Assembly (NCBI GenBank): GCA_021521415.1
Contig: JAIQDT010000301.1
Coordinates: 1,178,001-1,242,000, forward strand
From: Bidens hawaiensis
Taxonomy: Eukaryota; Streptophyta; Magnoliopsida; Asterales; Asteraceae
Length of the DNA: 64,000 nucleotides
Direction: 5' to 3'
Below the pieces are notes generated by a model. The model did no database searches and had not been told where the DNA came from. It saw only the letters and a program-made list of their open reading frames with translations. This document shows positions 41,695 through 53,486 of this stretch, one piece after another. The position numbers and the translations under genes are program-made. Each line of letters starts with the position of its first letter. Positions within the stretch are counted from its first letter, which is position 1.

Positions 41695-42265
41695 GGTGAC
41701 AATGCCCAAATAAACTGGCGACAAGGCCCTTAGAAGAGGTGAAAACCCCTTAAACCTTAGGAATAAATAAACTGGCGAAAAGGCCCTTAGAAGAGGTGAA
41801 ACCCCCATAAACCTTAGGAATAAATGAACTGGCGACAAGGCCCTTAGAAGAGGTGAAAACCCCTTAAACCTTAAGAATAAATGAACTTAGAAGAGGTGAA
41901 AACCCCTTAAACCTTAGGAATAAATGAACTGGCGACAAGGCCCTTAGAAGAGGTGAAAACCCCTTAAACCTTAGGAATTAATGAACTGGCGACAAGGCCC
42001 TTAGAAGAGGTGAAAACCCCTTAAACCTTAGGAAATGTACGTCTACCATTAACTTGAGATCCAAAGCAATAGCTGAGGATAACGAGGTAAAAAGTCACTA
42101 TATTTCATGTGCTGGACCCGCCTCTCGAACTACGGCTGAATAAACGTGCGCTACAGGCGATCTTAAGAAGAGGTGAAAACCCCTTGAACCTTAGAAGGCA
42201 TTAAATAATACCTTAACTGGCGACAAGGCCCAAATAAACTGGCGACAAGGCCCAAATTAACTTCA
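41695..42265. repeat. 57-bp tandem repeats in element C
   Basis: AACTGGCGACAAGGCCC recurs at 41713, 41770, 41827, 41927 and 41984 (mostly 57 bp apart, one unit shortened), and diverged partial units reach about 42260. Each unit also has TTAGAAGAGGTGAAAACCCC. The array lies between the integrase end and the end of the antisense gene, the same location as the repeats in D1 and A2. Confidence 0.9.
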
Positions 42266-42470
42266 TTTCATGTGGGAATGCCACATATCTTCAAGCTACA
42301 AAACAGTCGAATCTAGGTGAGGGGTGGGTGTTAGCAAGCCTAAGTCAGTATCATGATAAAAGAATAATATTATTGAAATTTAATAAAAATATAAATTCGA
42401 ATACATACCTTAGTTGTTTAGTATCACTGTTAAATTTCTCAGGATAGCAATTATCCTCAGGATAGCAGTC

Positions 42471-43955
42471 TTACATAAAATATTTTTTGAGGTGGATAGT
42501 GTTCCAAGCCCTTGGTAACTTGTCACCATCCAAAGTAGACAATCCGTATGCCCCCTTTCCTGTTTCTGACTCAATCAAGTAAGGGCCTTCCCACTTTGGT
42601 GCAAGCTTTCCATCCGCAGGATTTGTAGTATTCTGAAAATATTTTCGGAGAACTAAATCCCTTTCTTGAAATCTACGAACCCTGATATTCTTGTTGTAGG
42701 ACTTTGCTATCTTCTGCTGATAAGATGCCATTTTGATCTTTGCTAAATCCATGAGTTCTTCTACTGAATCCAGATCTTCAAGTAGACTTTGAGTATTATC
42801 TTCGGGATTCTGATGACTGACTCTAGCTGTAGGGATAACCATCTCTGTAGGGATGACTGCTTCAGCTCCGAATACCAATGAGAAAGGAGTCTGACCGGTA
42901 GCATTCTTTGAAGTGGTCCTATCCGCCCAAAGAACAAAAGGTATTTCCTCGGCCCACTTTCCTTTCTTAGACCCCAACTTTTTCTTCAGGTTATTGATAA
43001 TGATTTTGTTGCTTGATTCGGCCTGACCATTAGCCTGAGGATGGACAGGCGTTGAAGTGATCATCTTGATTCCCCAACTGGCACAAAAGTTATTTGTTCT
43101 TTTGCCAATGAATTGTGAGCCATTGTCACACACTATCTCTGTTGGGATTCCAAATCTTGTTAGGATATTGCGCTTGATGAATGAGATAACCTCTTTCTCT
43201 CTGACTTGAACAAAGGCTTCTGCTTCAATCCACTTTGAGAAATAATCAGTCATAGCCAGCATAAAGAATTTTCCTCCTGGAGCTTTGTGTAGCTTTCCAA
43301 CAATATCCATTCCCCACTTCATGAAAGGCCAAGGGGATATAACAGGATACAAGGGTTCTGCTGGCTGGTGCAAGATGTTGCTATGTCTTTGGCATGCATC
43401 ACATTTATGAGAATAATTCATAGCATCCGTCTTCATCGTTGGCCAAAAGTATCCTGTCCTCAGGATTTTGGAGAATAGTGCCCTGCCCCTAGTGTGATTC
43501 CCATAATCTCCTTCATGGATATCTTGAAGAACTTCTTGAGCTTCTGCCTTCTCCAAGCACCTAAGATATGGTCCTGCAAGAGATTTCTTGTACATTATAT
43601 CATTCATTATAGTATATGGGACTACCTTTGTGCGAAATGCTCTTGGGTTTTCATCCTTGAGGATAACTCCATCCTGAATATATTTCCTGATCGGGATAAT
43701 CCAAGAATTTTCATTATCCTCAGGATTCTTGACTCCCATATCTTCATCATCGTCTGATATTTCATTGACACCTTGCTCTCCTATTGCTGGGCTCAGGTTA
43801 TGTATGATAGGAATCTTGACACCTTCCGGTATCTTGAAGGATGAAGCTAAATATTCTAGGGCATCTGCTTCAACATTCTCTTCTCTAGGTACCTGTGAAA
43901 TATCAAACATTTCGAAACACTTTGCTAGTTTTTTTACTAGCTCTAAATATTTCAT
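42471..43955 (-). pseudogene. Element C RNase H end and integrase
   Basis: A 494-codon frame starts inside the RNase H tail (REENVEADALE) and covers integrase: zinc domain (HEGDYGNHTRGRAL, CDACQRH), catalytic Asp (WGMDIVGKLHKAPGG), Asp (EIVCDNGSQFIG) and Glu (PQANGQAESSNK), then the C-terminal part (GPYLIESETGKGAYGL). It ends HLKKYFM with a stop at 42473-42471. This segment is itself uninterrupted, but it is out of frame with the RNase H before it: one A is missing in the run after GGAGAAAA near 43957, compared with D1, so no polyprotein can form. Confidence 0.88.
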
Positions 43956-44710
43956 TAATTTTCTCCTCTAACAGCATATGAACCATTAAAATGATTAGTT
44001 AATAATAATGAATCAACATGTACTTGAATAAACCTGATTTTCATGTCAATTGCTAATTGTAATCCTGCTATCAAAGCTTCATATTTTGCCTCATTATTTG
44101 TGGCTTGATATATGCATGATATGGATTGAGGTATAATGTCCCCATGTGGCGATTTCAGCAGGATCCCGAGACCTGTTCCTCTAACATTTGAAGCACCATC
44201 AGTGTATAGAGTCCACTTATCTTTGGTTTCTTCAAGTTGTTGGACTTCCAAGTCTGCCTCTTCTTTAAGTTCCCTAGTGAAATCAGCCACAAAGTCTGCT
44301 AATGCCTGGGATTTGATGGCAGTCCTAGGTTCATATGCTAAATCACATGCACTCACCTTCACAGCCTATTTCGCCATCCTACCTGACATTTCTGGTTTTC
44401 TCAAAACAGACTTAATAGGGTAGTTAGTTTTAACACATATATGGTGAGTTTCAAAATAGTGTCTAAGTTTAGTAGATGCCATAATAAGTGCTAAAATTAA
44501 TTTCTCAAGATAAGAATACCTGATTTCAGCATTCAAAAGACTTTTACTTACATAATAGATGGGATGCTGTTGACCTTCGAGATCCTTGGCTAAAACTGCA
44601 CTTACAACATTATTTGATACAGCTAGATATAGAGATAGAGGTTCACCTTCCTCGGGTTTTACCAGTAGAGGAGCAGAAGAAAGATAAGCTTTTAAGGATA
44701 TTAAAGCTTC
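43955..44710 (-). pseudogene. Element C RNase H region
   Basis: The frame contains TLYTDGASNVRGTGLG with the RNase H catalytic Asp, ATNNEAKYEALIAGL and HVDSLLLTNHFNGSY. It is separated from RT by a TAG at 44713-44711 (CATTAG where D1 reads CATGAG) and has a further TAG near 44367 in the RMAK segment. It ends with a frameshift into the integrase frame. The second RNase H domain typical of Tat elements is likely the part seen here. Confidence 0.8.
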
Positions 44711-45589
44711 CTAATGCTTACTGGTCCACTCGAACTTCTTGTTTTTCCTTAGGATATCATAAAATTCTTTGCACTTTTCTGAGGTTCTGGATATGAATCT
44801 GTTGAGCGTTGCTATCCTGCCAGTTAGCCTTTGAACATCCTTGACTAATGCTAGGGATTTCAGATTCAAGATAGCTTGTATCTGCTCTGGACTCGCCTCT
44901 ATCCCCCTTTTGGTGACCATGTATCCCAAGAATTTGCCAGCCTTCACTCTGAAATGGCACTTTGAAGGATTCAGCTTCATGTTATATTTGTCGAGGATAT
45001 CAAATGCGGTCTTGAGATCCTGGAGGTGATCCTCAGCTTTCTTGGACTTCACCACCATATCATCAATATAAACTTCCATCGTGTCCCCCAGTTGCTCTTT
45101 GAACATCATGTTAACTAACCTCTGATAGGTTGCACTTGCATTTCTAATACCAAAGGGCACAGCAATATAACAATAAATACCTGTGGGGGTCATGAAGGCT
45201 GTATCTTCTTGATCTGAAGGTTCCATTTGGATTTGCTGAAATCCTGAGGATGTATCCATAAATGTTAGCATTTTGTGGCCAGCTGTAGCGTCTACCATTG
45301 AATCTATGTGTGGTAGAGGGAATGGATCCTTAGGGCAGGCCTTATTCAAGTCTGTGAAATCTACACAAACTCTCCATTTGCCATTCTTTTTCTGTACAAC
45401 CACCATATTTGCTAACCATCGAGGATATTGAACTTCCCTGATCATATTTGCCTTCAAGAGTCTTTTAACTTCTTCTTGGATGATGATGTTTCTTTCAGGT
45501 GCAAATTTTCTTCTCTTTTGATGGATTGGCCTGAAATAATTATCAATTCCAAGTTTATGTGTTATAATATCTTTGGAAATACCTGTCAT
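44711..45589 (-). pseudogene. Element C reverse transcriptase
   Basis: This 292-codon open segment carries WRVCVDFTDLNKACPKDPFP, FMDTSSGFQQIQ, AVPFGIRNASATYQRLVN and the catalytic VYIDDMVVKSKKAEDH. Upstream (45590-45804) the homologous frame continues but is broken by stops and a shift relative to the protease frame. The domain is otherwise complete and about 80% identical at the nucleotide level, by eye over about 110 bp, to that of D1 in inverted orientation. Confidence 0.88.
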
Positions 45590-45804
45590 ATCTTCATGTT
45601 CCCATGCAAATGTTGACAGTCATGACTTGAGGAAATCGAGCAACTTTGACTCAATATCCTCAGGAATGTTCGTTCCTATCAGCACTTTGACTTCAGGATC
45701 CTTGGGATAAGGAAGTATTTCTTTAATTTATTGTTCCCTGGCCTCCATTACGTCTCGTGCTGGCTTCTTTAATTGCTACGCCTGCTGGGATTTGGCAGTA
45801 CACT

Positions 45805-47694
45805 TCAAGAAGAGGTGTAGAAATTGTTTGCATCTTGTTGATCACTGATGATTTTGATAACTCCCCACGGACTTGGGAGTTTCACGCATTGGTGATAAGT
45901 GGAGGCGACTGCTTCCATGTCGTGTATCCAGGGCCTGCCTAATATAATATTGCAACAAGACAAACAGTCAATAACACAAAATTTTTGCATTTTGTTTACC
46001 CCTTCAACATATACTAGGAGCTTGATATCCCCAATAGTATTCTTAGTCTCTCCATTGAATCCAACCAATACTGAGGAGCTGGGGATAATCTCATCTTCAG
46101 GAATATTCATCTTTTTCGGCACATCCAGTTGAATAATGTTGACAGAGCTTCCACCGTCAGTGAGGATCCTGCGCACATAATGGTTAGCCACATATAATGT
46201 TATTACCAAACTGTCATGGTGAGGATCCTGAATATTGATTCTATCGCTTTCATCAAAGGATATGGTCTTTGCTTGAGTGAGAACAGATGTCTTTGTTGGT
46301 CTGTCAACAACTTCTAGCTTCCTTTGATCGGCATTTCTTTTGACAGCAGAATAAGAGGTTCCACAGATGTCAGATCCTCCGGATATGAAGAGGATGGTTT
46401 TTGCATTTGTTGGTGGAGGATTCGCTTTCTCAGGAACTTTTTCAGGATTTTGTTCTTTTCCATTCTTCCGGCCAAGTAGCTCTTTCAAGTGGCCCTTGCT
46501 GAGAAGATAGTTAATCTCCCTTCTGAGTGCAATTCAATCATCGGTCAAGTGCCCGAAATCTTCGTGGAAGGCACACCATTTTGACTTGTCTTTCCAGGTT
46601 CCTTGTTTCTCCGTCTTCTTTGGCCACCTGGCTTTTTCACCTAAGTCCTGCATGGCACACATTAATCCACCAACATCAACAGAAAAACAATATTCAGAGA
46701 TCTTAGGATATTCTTCATCATCTTCATCATCTACTGCATTAATCCTGGGGTTATCAGGCTTATAGTAAGGTTTTGATCGATATGATTTTCCCGGGGATTC
46801 GGCTTTTTTGTTCGTCTGATCATATTTTGGGATATCGATCTTTTTAAAGTTTCTCTTATCGTCCTCTAGCCTAATAAACCTCATAGCTCTGCTTCTTGCT
46901 TCATCTAACGACCTTCATGGAGTCATAACAAGATCATCATAGAAAGAGGAGTCTTTCTCTAACCCCAACTTAAGAGCTTCCACTGTCGAAGCAGGATTTA
47001 GATTTGGAATCTTCAGCGACTCCTTGCTAAACCTGGTAATAAAATCTCTCAAGGATTCCCCAGGATTCTGGGTAACCCTATAAAGATTACATGTCATCTT
47101 CTCAAACGTTCTACTGCAAGAAAACTGGTTATTGAACAAGTTAACTAAATGAGAAAAGGAGGTGATGGTGTTAGGAGGAATACTCAGTAGCCATTTCATG
47201 GCTGCTCCAGTCAAGGTAGACCCAAATCCCTTGCAAAGACACGCTTCCTTGATTTCCATATGGATTGGGTTGATCTCCATACGCTCTTTATACTGTGCAA
47301 CATGTTCCTTAGGATCCGTTGAACCATCATACAGTTTCATATTTGGGGTTTGAAACCGTTTTGGAATCTGTACGTCACCAATTGATTGCACAAATCGGGA
47401 TATTCTATGACTATCAGTGGGAACTTCAGCTATGGGACATATTACCCCAGGAAAATTTGAGATCATGTCGTTAAGCTTCTGTAATTCCCGGGCTAAACTT
47501 GAACTTATGCCTGCATCTTGCAAAAATCCTTGAGTAGCATTAAAGGGAATTGTATTGAAAGTGTTACCCTGATTAATATTTTGAGGAACAGTCTGGGTGT
47601 TGTAGCTTGCATTCCCAAACATAGTATTTCCCGGAGTAACAAATGGAGTGGTCGAAGTGTTAGCCTGCATCGGGATAAAGTCTCCCTGATGCAC
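45805..47694 (-). pseudogene. Element C gag C-terminal part and protease
   Basis: Three open segments in one frame (47694-46915, 46884-46534, 46488-45805) are separated by single stops. They contain the capsid domain (RFQTPNMKLYDGSTDPKEH, TGAAMKWLLSIPP), a CAFHEDFGH zinc-type motif near 46570 and the protease (LTDGGSSVNIIQ, ILGRPWIHDMEA). Upstream the frame enters a Gln/Ser/Gly repeat zone (SGSSGLFQQ units, 47755-47830) where D1 has inserted. The 5' part of gag lies beyond D1 at 58549-58974. Confidence 0.85.
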
Positions 47695-47792
47695 CTCGGA
47701 GGATCCTGCGAATTGCTGAGTCTGAGCAAATGGTTGCTAAAATCTTGAGGATACTGCCTGCTGAAACAACCCTGAGGACCCGGACTGTTGAA

Positions 47793-47955
47793 ACAATCCT
47801 GAGGGTCCTCCCTGCTGCGACAATCCTGAGGACCCGGACTTGTTAGGACTGATATTTAGGACTGATATTTTCAATACTGAGGACCTGGACTTGTTAGGAC
47901 TGATATTTTCAATACTGAGGATATGTTGTCCTTGAAACAATCCTGAGGACAGACT
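47793..47955. repeat. Scrambled junction at the left edge of element D1
   Basis: Element C's gag sequence 47793-47832 recurs identically as 40 bp at 58509-58548, on the far side of D1. Between 47833 and the D1 start, the first bases of D1's LTR (TGTTAGGACTGATATT) occur twice more, at 47841 and 47892, before the true LTR at 47956. This is not a standard 5-bp duplication and points to repair or recombination at the repeat-rich insertion site. Confidence 0.85.
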
Positions 47956-48591
47956 TGTTAGGACTGATATTTTCAATACTGAGGATATGTTATCCTTGAA
48001 GATGTGTCTGAATCAGTTATCCTCTTGAAGAGTTCCAGAGCCATATCAAAGATCAAGGATCCTCAGAGGTTGGTATTATTAACAATATTTTCATATGTGT
48101 AGGTTAATATTCAACATAAAGTAACAACTCTATGACTGAGTCTACCTTAAAGTTCGCTACTAGAGGCTCCCAGCACATGGTCAATGAACGTTAGAGGAGT
48201 TGTGGAAAAGTGGCGGATAGTTAGGAGTTATAGTTAATTGTAATTTCCTTTATAAACATCGAGATAATGATCGATTAAAAAGACACTTGTAACCACACAC
48301 ACTTAGAGCAGAACTCCTAATTCTCTCTACACATTAGCATTCGTTGCAACATCGATAGTAATCTCCAAGACACTTGTAGCCTTTTTTGTGATTAATAAAT
48401 TGGTGATCGATGAGTTGTCATCACCCGAGGTTTTTTTCTTTTGATCTGAACAAGATCAAAAGGTTTTTCCTCGCAACAAAACACGTTGTTCATTCCATTT
48501 TCATTCATACAATCGTTATTATTAGCATAGCACTATACCTCACTTTTACGGTTTTTGATACATTATCCTTAACAGATTTTTATCCAAAACA
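47956..48591 (+). repeat. Element D1 5' LTR
   Basis: This 636-bp LTR starts TGTTAGGACTGA and ends CCAAAACA directly before the primer site. D2's LTR at 61388-62023 is also 636 bp and clearly homologous, which fixes both ends. Confidence 0.88.
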
Positions 48592-48611
48592 ATTTGGCGC
48601 CCACCGTGGGG
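48592..48611 (+). other. Element D1 primer-binding site
   Basis: ATTTGGCGCCCACCGTGGGG follows the LTR. Element C has the same site with one change (59034-59054) and D2 a mutated version (TATGGCACCCACCGTGG, 62025). Confidence 0.78.
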
Positions 48612-48677
48612 CAATTGGTGCTATAATACAGAAAATACCCAAACAATTTTCAACCTTTTCCATAAATACCACTCTCA

Positions 48678-50690
48678 ATGGCCTCTCAATCAACCTCTGC
48701 TTCATCGACCATGCCATCTTCGGCTCCTCTCTCCTCAAGAACTTTGCCACCGATGCCTCCTCCATTGACGGGAGCATCACGGGCTGCTGCTGCTGGAAAC
48801 AAGTAGCAACTACCAGTCTTCCAGAGCTCGAAAACTACCGCTGCCACTTCGGTAGTTAATACTAACAATGATGTTTCCTCTATGTTTTCGCAGGTTAAGG
48901 CTTACATGGAGCAACAGAACAAGACCAACCAGAGGATCCTTCGGGAGATTGAAGATCTCAAGAAGACTAAGAGACCAGCGGAGGATCACAATCCCTTAGT
49001 GCCTAAGATGCTGGATTTCACCACTCCAGGGTCCTTGGCCCAATTCCAGCAAGGATCATCTATCCTCCAACAGGGATCCATGGGTCAACAAACTCAAGGA
49101 TCCTCGATCTTTCACCCAGGATCATCCATCCTTAACCAGGGATCCATGGGTCAACATGTTCAGGGATCCTCAACTTTTCAGCAAGGATTATCCATCCTCC
49201 AACCAGGGTCCATGGGTAAGTTAGCTCAAGGATCCTCAACCTTTCAGCAAGGATCATTGATCCTTCAACCAGGATCCTACGGATCATATCCTCAAGGATC
49301 CTTCAACTCTCAATCACTGGGATCCTTTATCCCCAATCAAGGATCCTTCTTCCAGGATCAAGGATCCTCGGGGATTCAACATCAACGATCCTCTAAGGTC
49401 CATGAGGGAGATATAATACCCATGCAGACCATAGCTTCTGGGGGACCAACTCCTTTAGCAGACACATCTTACCTCAGCCACTCTTCTGGAATGCCGACCT
49501 TTACAGAACAAAAAGGTAACACGTATAATCCTATATCCTTAAATGCTAACCATGGTTCCATGCAGGACGCATGTATCAACCAAGCTATGGCTAAGGAATA
49601 ACAAAAGCTTAAGGATATGATATCCAGTGTTCCCGGGGTGATACGTCCAATCCCCGAGATACCGGAGGGAAGCCACAAATTATCGAGATTTGCTCCACCT
49701 ATCTGTGATGCTGAAATCCCGAAGCGATTCCAGACCCCCAACATGAAGACTTATGATGGAACCACAGATCCTGAGGAACATGTAGCTCAATACAGAGGAA
49801 GGATGAAGATCAATCCTATTCCTGAGAGACTCAAGGAAGCCTGCCTATGCAAGGGCTTCGGATCCACACTGACAGGATCAGCATTAAAATGGCTGCTAAG
49901 TCTTCCTCCCTTATGAGTTACTTTTTCACATTTAGTTAACGTGTTCAACAGTCAATTTTCCTGTAGTAAGAAATTTGAGAAGTTAACTAGTGATTTGTAC
50001 TGAGTTATCCAATCTAGTGATGAATCCCTTAGAGATTTTGTTACGAGGTTCGGCAGGGAAGCTCTGGAAATCCCTAATCTTGACATGGCTACTGCTGTTG
50101 AAGCATTCAAGATGGGGCTTCAGAGGGGCTCCCCCTTTTATGATGATCTTGTGATGACTCCTTGCAGGTCTTTGGATGAAGTAAGGAATAGAGCACTAAG
50201 GTTCATACGGCTCGAAGATGACAAAAAGATCCAAGAACGATTGGGGGCTCAGAAGAAGCAAGAATCCCCTGACAAGAATAAAGGATCCTCATACAGAAAC
50301 AACAATTCGAAGCCGTACTCCAAGTTCAACAACCAAAATGTTCGAGCAGTTGAAGAAGGAGATGATGACGAAGATTACCCGAGCATCTTAGAATACTGCT
50401 TCTCAGTAGATACTCATGGTTTAATTTGTGCCATGAAGGATCTAGGTGAGAAAGCGAGGTGGCCACGAAAGAACGAAAAGTCAACCACCTTCAGAGACAA
50501 ATCCAAATGGTGTGCTTTCCAAGAGGATTTTGACCACATGACGGACAATTGCATCAGTTTAAGGAGGGAAATCGGATACCTTCTGAGCAAGGGCCACTTC
50601 AAGGAGCTATTGGGAAGAAAAATGTCAAGGATCCAGGATCCTGAAGTAGTTCCTCAAAAAGCACTCCGCCCCCATCAGATGCTCAAGTGA
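48678..50690 (+). pseudogene. Element D1 gag
   Basis: ATG at 48678 begins MASQSTSASSTMPSS. The frame holds stops at 48804-48806 (TAG), 49599-49601 (TAA), 49914-49916 (TGA) and a few more near 50000, but is otherwise continuous to 50690. It contains KAYMEQQNKTNQRILREIED (coiled coil), then about 130 residues of repeating QGSS and LQPGSMGQ units written largely with GGATCC codons, then the capsid domain (RFQTPNMKTYDGTTDPEEH, SALKWLLSLPP) and CAFQEDFDH, a decayed zinc motif. A shift near 50665 breaks the passage into protease. Confidence 0.87.
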
Positions 50691-51196
50691 TCAACTTCAT
50701 CCCCGGAGGGTCAGACATATGCGGCACTTCCTTCTCTGCAGCTAAGAGGCTTGACAAGGAGATCAAATTGGATGACGGGGATCGACCGGTTATATCCACC
50801 ACCTTAACCACTGATAAAAGGATCTTCTTCGACGAAGAAGATAAATCGAGCATTCAGGATCCTCACCATGACGGTTTGATTGTTACTTTATTTATTGCTA
50901 ACCATTATGTACGCAGGATCCTGGTCGATGGTGGAAGCTCCGTCAATATCATCCAACATGATGTTCTTCAGAAGATGAACATACCAGACTCAGAGATCAT
51001 CCCAAGAACATCGGTGCTAGTTGGTTTCAGTGGAGAAACCAAGAAGACATTGGGGGATATCAAACTCCCAATATACATCGAAGGGTTAAATTCTTACCAA
51101 AAATTCGGTGTTATAGATAACCTTTCTTGTTGTAATGTTATTTTGGGCAGGCCTTGGCTACATGGGATGAAAGCAGTGGCCTCTACTTACCATTAA
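50687..51196 (+). pseudogene. Element D1 protease
   Basis: The segment starts FIPGGSDICGTSFSAAKR and contains the aspartic protease site LVDGGSSVNIIQ and the C-terminal ILGRPWLHGMKAVASTYH. It ends at TAA 51194-51196 where C and D2 read on (YHQC), so a point mutation closes it. Confidence 0.85.
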
Positions 51197-51331
51197 TGCA
51201 TCAAACTACCAACTCCGTTGGGAGTAGTAAGGATAGATGGTGACCAAGTCGAAGCCAAGAACTACTATTCTTCATCAATGAAACCAGTAGCTAAGCAGAC
51301 AATAGCATAACAACCACAACATCTTAGGGAC

Positions 51332-52471
51332 GTGTTGGAAGCTCGAGAGAAAGACATAAAGGAAGTATCCTTAGATCCCAAGGATCCAGACGTGAAGGTG
51401 TTCCTAGGATCCATTATCCCTAGTGAGATCGAGGAGGATATAATATCCTTCCTAAAGCGAAGAAAGTCCACTTTTGCCTTCAAACATTCAGACATGACAG
51501 GTATTTCTAAGGAAGTAATTACTCACAAGTTAGGCCTTGATTTATCTATTAAACCCGTCCATCAGAATCGAAGGAAATTTTCTCCTGAGAGGAACACGAT
51601 CATACAAGAAGAAGTCGAAAAACTTCTTAAGGCCGGTATGATCAGAGAGGTTAAGTATCCTCGATGGTTAGCTAATGTGGTTGTTGTTTCTAAAAAGAAT
51701 GGAAAGTGGAGGGTGTGTGTCAATTTTACTGATTTAAACAAGGCATGCCCCAAGGATCCTTTCCCATTACCACATATAGATTCCATGGTGGATGCAACGG
51801 CAGGACATGAGATGCTCACCTTTATGGATGGTTCCTCTGGATTTCAACAAATTCAAATGGAACCATCTGATCAAGAGGATACAACATTCATGACTCCTAC
51901 CGGCATATACTGTTATATTGCTATGCCATTTGGACTAAGAAATGCAGGGGAAACATATCAAAGATTAGTCAACATGATGTTCAAGGATCAGTTAGGCAAG
52001 ACTATGGAGGTTTACATAGACGATATGGTGGTGAAGTCAAAGAAAGCTGAGGATCACCTCAGAGATCTGGAGGAAGCATTCAATATCCTTGACCAATATA
52101 ACATAAAACTAAACCTGTCAAAATGCCATTTTGGTGTTAAGACTGGAAAGTTTCTAGGATATATAGTGACTAAAAGAGGGATAGAAGCAAGCCCCGAGCA
52201 GATAGAAGCCATCATCAACTTGAAGTCTCCTGCAAATGCTAAAGATGTCCAAAGGCTGACAGGAAGAATAGCAGCTCTCAACAGATTCATTTCCAGATCC
52301 TACGAGAAGTGCAAAGATTTCTATGACATTCTTAGGAAAAATAAGAAGTTCGAATGGACAGAAAGGCATGAGGCTGCGCTCAAAGCCTTGAAGGATTACT
52401 TATCCTCAGCTCCAGCTCTGATGAAGCCTGTGGATGGAGAATCCTTATACCTGTACCTAGCTGTGTCATGA
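51332..52471 (+). pseudogene. Element D1 reverse transcriptase
   Basis: This 379-codon segment includes WRVCVNFTDLNKACPKDPFP, FMDGSSGFQQIQ, MPFGLRNAGETYQRLVN and the catalytic VYIDDMVVKSKKAEDH, then the thumb and connection (RGIEASPEQIEAI, LTGRIAALNRFIS). It closes at TGA 52469-52471 in AVS-NAVS, a likely point mutation. The RT domain itself is complete. Confidence 0.9.
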
Positions 52472-52502
52472 AATGCTGTAAGTGTTGTCCTTGTGAAGGA
52501 TC

Positions 52503-53321
52503 ATGAAGGTGAACAAAATCCTTTATTATGTAAGTAAGAGTCTTTTAGACACAAATGCCAGGTATTCTCATTTAGAAAAATTAATTCTTACACTTATTAT
52601 GGCCTCTACTAAATTAAGACATTATTTTGAGACTCATACTATTATTTTAAGAACTAATTATCCTGTTAAGAATGTGCTTAGAAAACCAGAATTGTCAGGA
52701 AGGATGGCCAAATTGGCTGTGAAATTGAGTGTATATGATATTCAGTACGAGCCAAGAACAACCATCAAGTCACAAGCACTCGCAGACTTTGTGGCTGATT
52801 TTAGTAGCAACATGCAGAAAGAAGCCGACTTGGAGGTCCAACAACTAGAAGAGACCAAGGATCCTTGGATACTCTTCACCGATGGAGCTTCCAATGTAAG
52901 AGGAACTGGATTAGGGATCCTACTGAAATCGCCACAGGGGGACATATTACCCCAGTCTATAGCCTGTGAGTTCCAAGCAACAAACAATGAGGCAGAGTAT
53001 GAAGCTCTGATCGCAGGTTTGCAATTAGATAAGTGCATGAGGATCAGGTATATTCAAGTATATATAGATTCATTATTGATTGCTAACCACTTTAATGGCT
53101 CATATGCTATTAAAGGAGAAAAACTAATCAAATATCTAGATGTTGTGAAGGAATTAGCAAAATCCTTCGAATTATTTAGCATTGTACAGGTACCAAGGGA
53201 AGACAATGTTGGGGCAAATGCCTTGGCAAATTTAGCCTCATCTTTGAAGATTCCAGAAGACATGAGGATCCCAATCATTCATATAGTCTCGCCAGCAATA
53301 GGAGAACAAAAAGTTGGGTAG
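52503..53321 (+). pseudogene. Element D1 RNase H region
   Basis: The segment begins in YYVSKSLLDTNARYSHLEKL, one frame shifted from RT by an apparent single-base loss near 52520, and covers the archaeal-type second RNase H of Tat elements (LFTDGASNVRGTGLG, ATNNEAEYEALIAGL, YIDSLLIANHFNGSY). It runs on to the RNase H/integrase linker and stops at 53319-53321. Confidence 0.86.
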
Positions 53322-53486
53322 ATAACAAATGACAAACAAATCGTACTTTGGGATCCATCATCCTCAAACAACCATGGATCCTGGATCCTCCCAATCAAGA
53401 AATACATTCAAACTGGAGAGATCCCAACCACAGAGAATCCCAAATCTTTCAGACTCAAGGTATCACAATATATTTTATTAGATGAT

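Noticed and set aside
41617..41838. 73-codon frame with repeated SPVYLFLRF motifs
   Set aside because: It is a translation of the 57-bp tandem repeats (57 is divisible by 3, so the frame stays open) and has no other support.
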